A stretch of 64,000 bases of DNA, taken from Prauserella marina (GTDB taxonomy: Bacteria; Actinomycetota; Actinomycetes; Mycobacteriales; Pseudonocardiaceae). Position 1 is the stretch's first letter. Each line of letters opens with the position of its first letter. The notes beneath the pieces were generated by a model. That model was not told where the DNA came from. It worked only from the letters and a program-made list of their open reading frames with translations, and searched no databases. Of the stretch, positions 40,379-48,252 are shown in pieces. Made by a program: the position numbers and the translations under genes. Where the stretch lies: contig NZ_CP016353.1 in the NCBI RefSeq assembly GCF_002240355.1, positions 3,646,501 to 3,710,500 of the forward strand, in the 5' to 3' direction.

Positions 40379-41263
40379 ATGGATGTCAGGTACGAGGACA
40401 GGCTCGACGAGCCGACGTGGACGGCGCTCGAAGACGCGCACGTCGCCCGTATGCGCGAGTGGACGGTGCCGCACCAGCGGCGCCGTTCCACCGGGCGCAA
40501 GCACCCGGTGCTGGATTTCCTCTTCACCTACTATTCGCACCCGCCCTCACACCTCGAACGCTGGCAGCCGGGGCCGTTCGCCGTACTGACCGGTCCCGCC
40601 GCCTGCCGCTTCCTCGACCGGACCGGTTACCGGACGACGGAAGGCGGCGTCGGCGTCGATCCCTCGACATGGACGGCGAAACGGGCCAGTGGCGCGCGTT
40701 ACGCACTGTCCATTTTGGAAGCGACGGCGGGAAGGGCGCCACGGCTGAGCTGTTTCGGACTGCACGAATGGGCCATGGTGTACCAGCAGCCCGCCGACGC
40801 CGTCCGGCACGCCCAGCTACCACTGCGGCTCGGGTCGGCGGGAACCGACGAGGTCGTCGATTCGCTCGGGGTGCGCTGTGGTCACTACGACGCCTTCCGG
40901 TTCTTCACCCCGCCCGCCGTGCCGCTCAACGGATTGCGGCCGACCAGGCGAACGCAGGCGGACCTCGAACAACCGGGTTGCCTGCACGCCAACATGGACC
41001 TCTACAAATGGGCCTACAAGCTCAGCCCGTTCGTGCCAGCCGAGTTGCTTGGCGACTGCTTCGCGCTCGCTGCCGAGATCCGGCTGCTCGACATGAGGGC
41101 CAGCCCCTATGACCTCTCGTCGCTCGGCCACTCCCCCGTGCGCGTCGAAACCGCGGAGGGCAGGGCCGAGTACGCGAGGGCACAGGCCGGATTCGCGGAC
41201 CGGGCGACTGCGCTGCGTGACCGGCTGATCCGGCAGCACAGGGCCGTACTCGATGCCTTTTGA
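40379..41263 (+). CDS. Conserved actinobacterial protein, often labelled 3-methyladenine DNA glycosylase
   Basis: 294-residue soluble protein. The conserved block GRKHPVLDFLFTYYSHPPSHLERWQPG at the N-terminus and CFGLHEWAMVYQ in the middle are typical of an actinobacterial family carrying a 3-methyladenine glycosylase label. I see no helix-hairpin-helix glycosylase motif, so that label should be treated as provisional. ATG 40379 lies 24 bases after the second CNNM gene, so it may be cotranscribed with it. Confidence 0.75.
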   Translation: MDVRYEDRLDEPTWTALEDAHVARMREWTVPHQRRRSTGRKHPVLDFLFTYYSHPPSHLERWQPGPFAVLTGPAACRFLDRTGYRTTEGGVGVDPSTWTAKRASGARYALSILEATAGRAPRLSCFGLHEWAMVYQQPADAVRHAQLPLRLGSAGTDEVVDSLGVRCGHYDAFRFFTPPAVPLNGLRPTRRTQADLEQPGCLHANMDLYKWAYKLSPFVPAELLGDCFALAAEIRLLDMRASPYDLSSLGHSPVRVETAEGRAEYARAQAGFADRATALRDRLIRQHRAVLDAF

Positions 41264-41401
41264 CGCCTTCGACGCCTTCGGCGTCCGCTGAACAAGTCGG
41301 CGCCGCGAATCCGGCCACGGCACCGGCTCGCGTTCTAGGCTGAGCGCCATCGCCGCGTCCGCCGCGGCGCCATGGACCGCCGCACGGAGAGGGCGCGATC
41401 G

Positions 41402-41593
41402 ATGCTGCCGAGAGTTGGCGTCGCCTGTCATATCTGCCGGTCGTCGCCGCCCATGGACGACATGCAGGAGAGCTTCACCGACGCGATCGACGTCGCCGTC
41501 GCGCGGTGGCGTTTTCGCCAGGACAGCCACGGCAACGTCTGGTGCGCTCACTGTGTCGACCAGCATGAACCGGACAATTTACTCCCAAGCTGA
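41402..41593 (+). CDS. Small protein with two CxxC knuckles
   Basis: 63 residues from ATG 41402 (ATG 41372 would add 10). A CHIC pair lies near the start and WCAHC near the end, with a helix between. Paired CxxC motifs suggest one zinc ribbon with about 40 residues between knuckles. GGAGAGG lies upstream. Third codon positions are mostly G or C in the first 50 codons, supporting a real gene. No family is recognised; a zinc-binding or redox-active adaptor is possible. Confidence 0.6.
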   Translation: MLPRVGVACHICRSSPPMDDMQESFTDAIDVAVARWRFRQDSHGNVWCAHCVDQHEPDNLLPS

Positions 41594-41689
41594 GCATCAT
41601 CACATTCGCCTAATCCTCGCCTGTTAGAGTGATAACGTTTTGGCTTCGTAAACGGAGCGTGTTCACCGTGGCAGGCGAGAGGACGAGGA

Positions 41690-42370
41690 ATGGGGCGGCA
41701 CAGCAGGGTTGACGAGGTCGAGGAGCCCGAGCCCGATCCCCGTGACGCGCTGACGTCCACCGGCTCTCATCGCGCCGTCGGCAAGGCGGCCCGGCGCAAG
41801 GTCGCCGCGTGGCCCATCGCCTGTCTCGTGCTCGTCGGCCTGCTCGTCGCCGGTTGGTTCGGCTGGAACTGGGCCGACGGCATTCTCAGCAACCGCGCGG
41901 AAGCTCAGGCCGCCGAATGCGGCGAAGGCGATACCAGCATCAGGGTCCTCACGGCGCCCAGCGTCACCAAGCCGGTCTCCTCGGCCGCCAGGCAATGGAA
42001 CGAGGCCCGCACCGTCGTGCACGGTCACTGCGTACGGATCGACGTTCAAGCGGTCCGCTCCGACCGGGTGCTCGACGAACTGCTCGGCGACACGGACCAG
42101 ACCTACGTCGACGACACGACCGCGGCCTGGCTGCCGGAATCGCTCACCGTCGCCGGGCAGCTGGCGTCGCAGCGGCCGGAGCTGATCGGCTCTCAGCCGG
42201 AATCCATCGCGGAGGCCCCCTCCGGTGACTACCCCTACGTGGCGCTGGCCGGAAACGGAGTCGACTCCGTCAAACAGCGCGCGGCGCAGTCCTTCCGTGC
42301 CTTCCTGCTCGCCCCCGCGCAGCGCGATGCGTTCGACGACGCCGGATTCAGCACCCCAGCACGCCGGTGA
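41690..42370 (+). CDS. Membrane-anchored, shortened substrate-binding-like protein
   Basis: 226 residues. A basic N-terminus and one membrane helix (about 39-60) precede an extracellular region. AAWLPESL and the C-terminal ALAGNGVD...AAQSFRAFLLAPAQRDAFDDAGF are hallmarks of periplasmic-binding-like domains found in actinobacterial SBP or SBP-VWA proteins. In those proteins about 150-200 residues separate the two parts; here they are joined after QPESIAEAPSGDYPY. It looks like an in-frame internal deletion keeping both ends. Start ATG 41690 follows GAGGACGAGGA. Function may be lost or altered. Confidence 0.65.
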   Translation: MGRHSRVDEVEEPEPDPRDALTSTGSHRAVGKAARRKVAAWPIACLVLVGLLVAGWFGWNWADGILSNRAEAQAAECGEGDTSIRVLTAPSVTKPVSSAARQWNEARTVVHGHCVRIDVQAVRSDRVLDELLGDTDQTYVDDTTAAWLPESLTVAGQLASQRPELIGSQPESIAEAPSGDYPYVALAGNGVDSVKQRAAQSFRAFLLAPAQRDAFDDAGFSTPARR

Positions 42371-42511
42371 CCTCCTCCCGGCCACGCCAGTGACACCACG
42401 TCATGCCGGGCCGGTGACGTGAGCGCACTGGCCGGTGCGCGCGGCGAATGCTGTGATCAGTGGGCCGGAACCGGCGACCAGCCGGGCACCGGACCGCGAA
42501 GGAGAATCGCC

Positions 42512-43198
42512 ATGCCGGACGACATGCTGCTCGTCGAGGACCTCATGCTGCTGTTGCTCGACGACAAGACGGGCGTACCGGCGGGAGCGGGCACCCTGCA
42601 CTACACGCTCGGCGGCGCCGTGCTGGTCGAACTCGCGTTGCTGGGCAGGGTCGAGCCGGAGGAAGGGCGCGCCGGGCTGGGCGGGCCGAAAATCCTCACC
42701 ACCGGAAACGGACCGTTGCCCGATCCCCTGCTCCAGTCCGCCCACGACACGGTGGCCGGGAAAACGCAGCGGGTACAGCCCCTCCTTCTGCACATCGGGG
42801 GTGGTCTGCGGAAACCCGTGCTCGACCGGCTGCTGGAACGCGGGCTCATCCGCAAGGAGCGCAAGCGGGTACTCGGGCTGTTTCCCGCGACGACGCTGCC
42901 CGCCGCCGACACGCGCCACGAGAACGAGCTTCGCGAGCGGGTCCGTGCCGTACTTGAGGACGGCGCGAGTCCCGACACCCGCACCGCGGCGGTGACCGCG
43001 TTGCTGTCGGCGAGCGGCACCTTGCCTTCCCTGCACCCGTCCCCGAAATGGTCCTCCTCGGTCTACAAGCGAGCGAAAGAGCTCGAGAGGGGCGACTGGG
43101 GAGCGAGCGCGGTCAACACCGCGGTGTCGAGGACCGCCGCCGCGATCGCGGCATCGAGCACGGCCGTGGCCGTCGCCGCGGCGACGGCCACCAGCTAG
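42512..43198 (+). CDS. GPP34 (GOLPH3-like) phosphoprotein family protein
   Basis: 228-residue cytosolic protein of the GPP34 family, homologous to the phosphoinositide-binding Golgi protein GOLPH3/Vps74. The start MLLVEDLMLLLLDDKTGVPAGAGTLHYTLGGAVLVELALLGRV is the family signature. In actinomycetes these proteins are numerous and mostly unstudied; membrane lipid binding is inferred from the eukaryotic family. ATG 42512 has GAAGGAG upstream. Its TAG stop is part of the CTAG into which the IS481 element inserted; the coding sequence stays complete. Confidence 0.9.
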   Translation: MPDDMLLVEDLMLLLLDDKTGVPAGAGTLHYTLGGAVLVELALLGRVEPEEGRAGLGGPKILTTGNGPLPDPLLQSAHDTVAGKTQRVQPLLLHIGGGLRKPVLDRLLERGLIRKERKRVLGLFPATTLPAADTRHENELRERVRAVLEDGASPDTRTAAVTALLSASGTLPSLHPSPKWSSSVYKRAKELERGDWGASAVNTAVSRTAAAIAASSTAVAVAAATATS

Positions 43199-43199
43199 G

Positions 43200-43220
43200 T
43201 GTGATGTCCAGGGAGGTTGT
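43200..43220 (+). repeat. Left terminal inverted repeat of the IS
   Basis: 21 bases, starting TGTGATGTCC, the exact reverse complement of 44282-44302. Confidence 0.9.
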
Positions 43221-43308
43221 GTGATCGGGTACGGCGAGTCGTAGATGGGCGAAGGCCTCCCCGATGTGGAGTGGAGCTGTCTAGGAACCTCTCCACGAGG
43301 AGGCCTTC

Positions 43309-44307
43309 ATGGCTCACGCTAACGCGGCTTTGACCCCGAGACACCGTCTTCGTTTGGCGCGGCTGATCGTGGAGGAGGGTTGGCCACCGTCGAGGGCTGC
43401 TGAGTTCTTCCATGTCTCGTGGCGCACGGCTGCGAAGTGGGCCCAGCGCTATCGCGAGGAGGGCCTGGCGGGGATGGTCGATCGGTCTTCGGCTCGGCGG
43501 ACGCAGGCGGCCAAGACGCCCCAGCCGGCGGTGCGCAAGATCGTGCATCTGCGCTGGAAACAGCGGCTCGGACCGGTGCAGATCGGCTCGAAGTTGGGGA
43601 TGCCGGCCTCGACCGTGCATGCGGTGCTGGTGCGCTGCGGGCTCAACCGGCTCTCCCACATCGACCGCGTCACCGGTGAACCCGCGCGACGTTACGAGCG
43701 GTCCCGGCCTGGTGAGTTGATCCATGTCGACGTCACCAAGTTCGGCAACGTTCCCGACGGTGGTGGCTGGCGGTTCGTCGGTGTTCAGCAGGGCTACCGC
43801 AACTCTGCCGCGACCTCACGGCGCACCGGCCGACATGGCGGCAACTATCGGCCTGCGGTCGGGACCTGCTTCGTGCATACCGTGATCGACGACTACTCGC
43901 GCGTGGCCTACGCCGAGTGCCATAACGACGAGACGGCTGCGACCGCCGCCGCGGTCCTGCACCGGGCAGTGGCCTGGTTCGCCGATCGCGGCATCATCGT
44001 CGAGCGCGTGCTGTCCGACAACGGAAGCGCCTACAAGTCGTTCCTATGGCGTGACACCTGCCAAGAACTCGGCATCACCATGAAGAAAACCCGACCCTAT
44101 CGGCCACAAACCAACGGGAAGATCGAGAGACTCCACCGCACAATGTCGGATGGCTGGGCCTACAAGAAGCTCTACTCCTCAGAAGACGCCCGCCGCAACG
44201 CACTGGCAGGATGGCTGCACCAGTACAACCACCACCGGCCCCACTCCGCACTCAGCGGCCGTCCGCCCATAACACGGTTGGACAACCTCCCTGGACATCA
44301 CAGCTAG
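43309..44307 (+). CDS. IS481-family transposase (DDE)
   Basis: 332 residues. The N-terminal helix-turn-helix (LIVEEGWPPSRAAEFFHVSWRTAAKW) is followed by an rve integrase core. DDE residues are in HVDVTKFG, VIDDYSRVAY and NGKIERLHRT. The frame has no stop inside the element: it reads through the right inverted repeat and ends at TAG in the flanking CTAG. The ATG at 43309 has GAGGAGG upstream. It appears intact and potentially active. Confidence 0.95.
   Translation: MAHANAALTPRHRLRLARLIVEEGWPPSRAAEFFHVSWRTAAKWAQRYREEGLAGMVDRSSARRTQAAKTPQPAVRKIVHLRWKQRLGPVQIGSKLGMPASTVHAVLVRCGLNRLSHIDRVTGEPARRYERSRPGELIHVDVTKFGNVPDGGGWRFVGVQQGYRNSAATSRRTGRHGGNYRPAVGTCFVHTVIDDYSRVAYAECHNDETAATAAAVLHRAVAWFADRGIIVERVLSDNGSAYKSFLWRDTCQELGITMKKTRPYRPQTNGKIERLHRTMSDGWAYKKLYSSEDARRNALAGWLHQYNHHRPHSALSGRPPITRLDNLPGHHS
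44282..44302 (-). repeat. Right terminal inverted repeat of the IS
   Basis: 21 bases, ending GGACATCACA, the exact reverse complement of the left end. It is also coding: the last residues of the transposase are read through it. Confidence 0.9.
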
Positions 44308-45275
44308 CCGGTGAGCCCCTTCAGATCGCCGTTGGCCAGCACCTGCGCGATCCTGCCCGGCGGTGCGGTGTCGCCGGGTGTGCTGACCACCCTCACCACG
44401 CCGGACGAGCCGTCGGGGATGTCGACCTCGGCACCTGGCAGGATCTCCGCCCACGGTTGACCGGAGGAGGGCGCCCTGCCTTCCGCGAGTTCGGTGGTCA
44501 TCCGGTCGCGGTCGGCCTGAGGGTCGCCGGTGAGCGAGCAGACCACCTCGGTCAGCTCGGTGGCCGACGGAGCGCGCACGCCGACCGCGACCTTGCGCTC
44601 GTCCTGAGTGGCGATGATGGCGACGACCGGATCGCCGAGACACGTCGCGAGGGTCCGGATCTGTTCGTCGTCGGCGAGCGTCGTCTCTCCGGGATCGGTG
44701 ACCCAGTCGAGCGAACCGCCTGCCGACGAGTAACCGAACTTCCCTTCCTCCACGCTCACGACGTTGAACTGGGTGAGCAGGCCGAGGTCGGTGAAGGGGC
44801 CGGAGAGGTCGGTCGCCCTGTCGGCGGCGCTGCGCCACCGAATCGCCTCGCCCTTGTCCTCTTGTTCGGCGCCGATCTTCTCGAAGCCGTCGCTGACCTT
44901 GCCGGTGTCGTAGTCACCGATCAGCAATCCCGCCGTCTCGGGGGGCTGTCCCACCCAGATAGCCGAGGAAAACCCCCGGGGATCGACGCCGAGCTTCTCC
45001 GCGATCCGGTCGGCGCTCATCGCCAGCTCCGAATAGCCATATCCCGCCAGCTGGGCGAATCGCCGCCGGTCGTGCTCGGCCAGCTTTCCGATCGCGGCGA
45101 CGTCACCGTATTCCACGTACGTCGTCGACGCGTCCGTCGCGGCGACGTGTGAGAGGGCGGCCAGAAGGCCGGTGTCGGCCTCGGCCTCGTCACCGGAACA
45201 CGCGGTGAGCGACACTGCGGTCGCGGCAGCGCAGACCGCGACGGAAAGCCGGGCTACCGGCGAGCGAGTGGGCAT
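44304..45275 (-). CDS. Lipoprotein of unknown function
   Basis: 323 residues. The N-terminal signal ends in the lipobox LTAC (Cys26), so it is exported and lipid-anchored. The mature part is acidic, without a recognised domain. Repeated mention of GDPVVAII- and DYDTGKV-like strands suggests a beta-rich fold, but nothing specific. ATG 45275. Its TAG stop is on the complementary strand of the same CTAG used by the IS. It originally converged directly on the GPP34 gene. Confidence 0.85.
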   Translation of the reverse strand: MPTRSPVARLSVAVCAAATAVSLTACSGDEAEADTGLLAALSHVAATDASTTYVEYGDVAAIGKLAEHDRRRFAQLAGYGYSELAMSADRIAEKLGVDPRGFSSAIWVGQPPETAGLLIGDYDTGKVSDGFEKIGAEQEDKGEAIRWRSAADRATDLSGPFTDLGLLTQFNVVSVEEGKFGYSSAGGSLDWVTDPGETTLADDEQIRTLATCLGDPVVAIIATQDERKVAVGVRAPSATELTEVVCSLTGDPQADRDRMTTELAEGRAPSSGQPWAEILPGAEVDIPDGSSGVVRVVSTPGDTAPPGRIAQVLANGDLKGLTG

Positions 45276-45340
45276 TCGGTGATGCTACGTAGATCAACCG
45301 GTCGACGTCGCCGGATCGCCCGATTCGGCCGGACCGGCCG

Positions 45341-46150
45341 CTAACGCCCTGGCGCCTCGGCGGTGAGCAGGTCACCGGTCGCGGTGTCCGCGGGATAGAA
45401 CAGCTCGATCGACATCTCGGCCAGGGTGATGTCCAGCGGTGTCCCGAAAGTCGCCACCGTGCTGAGAAACGACAGCACGTGATCGCCGTGCCGGACACGC
45501 AGCGGAATGAGGAAATCGCCGGGCCCCGGTAGCTCGACTTCGGGTTCCGGCGCGGCACACGGGTAATCGCGAAGTTCGGCCAGCAACGCGGAAAGCCCCG
45601 GATCGGCGGTCGCCGCCACTTCCCTGCTCAGCCTGCCGAGCAGGTGCGCGCGCCATTCGCCGAGGTTGTCGATGCGCGGGGCCATTCCCTCCGGATGCAA
45701 GGTCACGCGCAGCACGTTCACCGGCGGTTCGAGTAGCGCGGGCGCGACGCCGTCGAGGAACACCGCGAGACTCGTGTTGCCCTCGACGAGGTTCCAGGAC
45801 CGGTCGATGACCACCGCCGGATACGGTTCGTGTCCGGCGAGCAGTCTGCGTACCGCGGCCGTGGCCGCGGCCAGCTCGGGCGCGTCGAGCGAGCTCGCCG
45901 GATAGACCGGCGCGAAACCGGCCGCGAGCAGAAGCTGGTTGCGTTCCCTCAGCGGCACCGACAGTTGCTCACCGAGACGCAACACCATGTCGCGGCTCGG
46001 TTTCGCTCTGCCGGTCTCCACGAAACTCAGGTGCCGGGTCGAGACGTCGGCGGCGATGGCGAGATCGAGCTGGCTGATTCGCCTGCGATCACGCCATTCC
46101 CGCAACAGCTCTCCCACGGGGCGCCGTTCCGGCGCGGTCGGCACAGTCAT
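45341..46150 (-). CDS. XRE-family regulator with MmyB-like ligand domain
   Basis: 269 residues. The N-terminal Cro/CI helix-turn-helix (RRISQLDLAIAADVSTRHLSFVETGRAKPS) is followed by an MmyB-type PAS-like domain (AVVIDRSWNLVEGN), common in actinomycete redox or fatty-acid sensing regulators. ATG 46150 with GGGGTGA upstream is preferred over GTG 46159. It is divergent from a SnoaL-like gene, with a palindrome between, the usual layout for this regulator class. Confidence 0.9.
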   Translation of the reverse strand: MTVPTAPERRPVGELLREWRDRRRISQLDLAIAADVSTRHLSFVETGRAKPSRDMVLRLGEQLSVPLRERNQLLLAAGFAPVYPASSLDAPELAAATAAVRRLLAGHEPYPAVVIDRSWNLVEGNTSLAVFLDGVAPALLEPPVNVLRVTLHPEGMAPRIDNLGEWRAHLLGRLSREVAATADPGLSALLAELRDYPCAAPEPEVELPGPGDFLIPLRVRHGDHVLSFLSTVATFGTPLDITLAEMSIELFYPADTATGDLLTAEAPGR

Positions 46151-46193
46151 GGTCGTCACCCCATCACTCTAGAAAGCCGGGGTGCGCGCGGCC

Positions 46194-46210
46194 ATTACCT
46201 CGGCGGTAAT
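46194..46210. promoter_or_regulatory. Candidate operator of the XRE regulator
   Basis: ATTACC-TCGGC-GGTAAT is a perfect 6-5-6 inverted repeat in the divergent spacer between the XRE and SnoaL-like genes. Confidence 0.55.
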
Positions 46211-46322
46211 CGACGCGCCGCCGCTTCGAGGGCATCGTTGCGCTTGTTCGCCAAGGGCGGGCTCCAAGACCCAGCCATATAGGGCGTTATACACCGAGAT
46301 CGCATCGAGAAAGGGAGTACCC

Positions 46323-46697
46323 ATGCCGGAATTCGACACCATCGCCAAGCGCTACATCGAGGTCTGGAATTCGACCGACGCGGCCCGGCGGCGCGAGCTG
46401 ATCGAAGCCCTCTTCACGCCGGACGCGACCTACACTGATCCACTGGGCGAAGTGGCGGGCTGGGACGGGATCGACGCGTTCGTGGCCGGTGCGCAGGGAC
46501 AGTTCGCCGGTTTGCGATTCCACCTCGCCGATCCGGAAAAACCGGTGGACGGCCACCACGACATCGCGCGCTTCGGCTGGCATCTCGCGCCCGACGCCGT
46601 CACGGAACCGGTGGCCATCGGATTCGATGTGATCGTCACGGCTGACGACGACCGGATCTCCAACGTCCACGGTTTCCTGGACAAGGTGCCCGGTTAA
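46323..46697 (+). CDS. SnoaL-like protein, target of the XRE regulator
   Basis: 124-residue NTF2/SnoaL-like protein (FDTIAKRYIEVWNSTD, then LFTPDATYTDPLGEVAGWDGI). Small-molecule isomerase, cyclase or binding roles are known in the family; the reaction here is not readable. ATG 46323 has AAAGGGAG upstream; longer frames overlap the operator. It is divergent from the XRE gene and likely its main target. Confidence 0.87.
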   Translation: MPEFDTIAKRYIEVWNSTDAARRRELIEALFTPDATYTDPLGEVAGWDGIDAFVAGAQGQFAGLRFHLADPEKPVDGHHDIARFGWHLAPDAVTEPVAIGFDVIVTADDDRISNVHGFLDKVPG

Positions 46698-46722
46698 CCA
46701 GCGGCCGGACGGCCGCCTCCGG

Positions 46723-47298
46723 TCAGCCGGTGCGGCGGGCGTTGCGGCGTTCGGACAACTCGTCGCGCACGACGGGTTCGATCTCGCCGCCGTCCGCCCG
46801 CTCGGCGGGGAATTCGTGAATGGTCCCGCTGATCTCCTGCATTGCGCCGCTGACGGCGATACCGAACACTCCCTGTCCGCCCTGCAGTAAATCAACGATC
46901 TCCTCAGGCGAGGTGCATTCGTACACCGTGGTTCCGTCGGAGAACAGCGTGACCTTGGCGAGGTCGCGAACACCGCGCTCCCGCAGGTGATCGACGGCGA
47001 CCCTGATGTTCTGCAACGACACCCCCGTGTCGAGCAGCCGCTTGACGATCTTGAGAACCAGGATGTCCTTGAACGAGTACAGCCGTTGCGAGCCGGAGCC
47101 GTGCGCGGTACGAATACTGGGCATCACCAGCTTGGTCCGCGCCCAGTAGTCGAGCTGCCGGTAGGTGATCCCGGCGATCTGACACGCGGCGGGACCGCGG
47201 TAGCCAACCAGCTCGTCCGGCAGCGACGCGTCAGGGAATAGCTCTCCTTGCTGACCCTGCTCGCCGTCGGCGGCCCTGAACGGGCTCTCGTCGACCAC
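46723..47298 (-). CDS. MerR-family regulator (Rv1830 type)
   Basis: 191-residue regulator. A MerR helix-turn-helix (GYRGPAACQIAGITYRQLDYWARTKLVMPSIR) is followed by a second conserved region and a C-terminal tail. It resembles Rv1830, which in M. tuberculosis lies with Rv1826-Rv1829. Here a TetR gene is inserted between it and the bifunctional nuclease gene. No cysteine set for metal binding is present. Confidence 0.88.
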   Translation of the reverse strand: MVDESPFRAADGEQGQQGELFPDASLPDELVGYRGPAACQIAGITYRQLDYWARTKLVMPSIRTAHGSGSQRLYSFKDILVLKIVKRLLDTGVSLQNIRVAVDHLRERGVRDLAKVTLFSDGTTVYECTSPEEIVDLLQGGQGVFGIAVSGAMQEISGTIHEFPAERADGGEIEPVVRDELSERRNARRTG

Positions 47299-47525
47299 GC
47301 ATGCCTCCTCTCGCCCGGTCGGTCGACCGGCGAAACAAGACCGCCGTTTCCGGGAGTGGAAACGACCGGTTACGACAATCGCGTCGACGCCGGCGAGACG
47401 AGGTCGCCCCAGATCGGCCTAATCACACCGACGCGATTCATCTCCCTCGACGGTATGCCTGCCCGACGGGCCGGTCAACGCGACGCGCGGGCACCCTCAA
47501 GTCGATATCGAGACTTCCCAGCTCC

Positions 47526-47554
47526 TTGCCCAATTTACTTGACCATGTTATTTT
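47526..47554 (+). promoter_or_regulatory. Promoter giving a leaderless TetR transcript
   Basis: TTGCCC (47526-47531), a 17-bp spacer and TATTTT (47549-47554) lie so that transcription would begin at the ATG 47561. No ribosome site precedes that ATG, which fits a leaderless mRNA. Confidence 0.45.
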
Positions 47555-47571
47555 TTACTCATGTCAGTAAA
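47554..47571. promoter_or_regulatory. Operator overlapping the TetR start codon
   Basis: TTTACT-CATGTC-AGTAAA is a perfect inverted repeat containing the ATG at 47561. Another TTTACT is at 47534. An autorepressing TetR dimer here would block transcription start. Confidence 0.55.
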
Positions 47572-48184
47572 CAAGGAGTTCGGAGCGGGCCTCGGCCTGA
47601 CGGTCACCGAGGAGGCCCGCAGAGCACAGATCATCGAGGCCACCATCGACACCATCGCCGAGCTGGGCTACGGCAACACGTCGTTCGCCAGAATCGTCGA
47701 GCGGGCCGGGCTCAGCAGCACGCGCATGATCTCGTACCACTTCGGCAACAAAGACGAGCTGATGATGGCCACTGTCGGCGCGATCGTCGACAACCAGGAC
47801 ACGTTTCTGCAGAAGCGCATCGGAGCCGAAACCGAGCGGACCGCCATGCTGCGCGCCTACATCGAGTCGGAGGTCGCCTTCCTCGGTGAGTATCCGCGAC
47901 AGGCGCAGGCACTCATGGACATCGGGGCGAACGCGCGCTCGGCCGACGGCACGCCGATGTTCGAACTCGTATGGAAGAGCGTGCGGTTCGGCAGGATCGA
48001 ACGGCAACTACAACAGGGGCAACGAGAAGGCGCCTTCGGTGAATTCGACGTGAGTGTGCTCGCGCTGGTGATCCGCCAGGCGATCGACGGCGTCGCCGCC
48101 AGGCTCGCGCGAGAGCCCGACCTCGATCTCCAGTCGTACGGGCGGGAACTGGCCGAGTTGTTCACCAAAGCCACGAAGCCCTGA
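47561..48184 (+). CDS. TetR-family regulator
   Basis: 207 residues. Helix-turn-helix YGNTSFARIVERAGLSSTRMISYHFGNK. The C-terminal domain is of the TetR_C type. The only plausible start is ATG 47561, without a ribosome site, probably leaderless. It stands alone between the MerR gene and the bifunctional nuclease gene, and no adjacent target is divergent except the MerR gene. Its target is unknown. A strong bidirectional terminator follows. Confidence 0.85.
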   Translation: MSVNKEFGAGLGLTVTEEARRAQIIEATIDTIAELGYGNTSFARIVERAGLSSTRMISYHFGNKDELMMATVGAIVDNQDTFLQKRIGAETERTAMLRAYIESEVAFLGEYPRQAQALMDIGANARSADGTPMFELVWKSVRFGRIERQLQQGQREGAFGEFDVSVLALVIRQAIDGVAARLAREPDLDLQSYGRELAELFTKATKP

Positions 48185-48202
48185 CTTGCCGGTCTCGCGA
48201 AA

Positions 48203-48251
48203 AAACCCGGGCGGTCTCAGGGGTCCGAAGACCCTGGGACCGCCCGGGTTT
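48203..48251. terminator. Bidirectional terminator
   Basis: A 20-bp stem with 9-base loop: AAACCCGGGCGGTC pairs with GACCGCCCGGGTTT, and CAGGG with CCCTG, with one T-G pair. A-tract on the left and T-tract on the right make it work for both the TetR gene and the convergent nuclease gene. Confidence 0.85.
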
Positions 48252-48252
48252 C

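Larger units (their letters stand above)
43199..44303 (+). mobile_element. IS481-family insertion sequence
   Basis: About 1.1 kb, bounded by 21-bp perfect terminal inverted repeats (43200-43220 and 44282-44302) that begin TGTGATGTCC. It is flanked by CTAG on both sides (43195-43198 and 44304-44307), a target choice typical of IS481 elements. It holds one complete transposase gene. GC content is lower and codon use looser than in the neighbours. It inserted between two convergent genes without breaking either. Confidence 0.92.

Noticed and set aside
43309-44307. Frameshifted or degraded transposase
   Set aside because: The frame is continuous with all DDE residues; the apparent lack of an internal stop is explained by the CTAG target.
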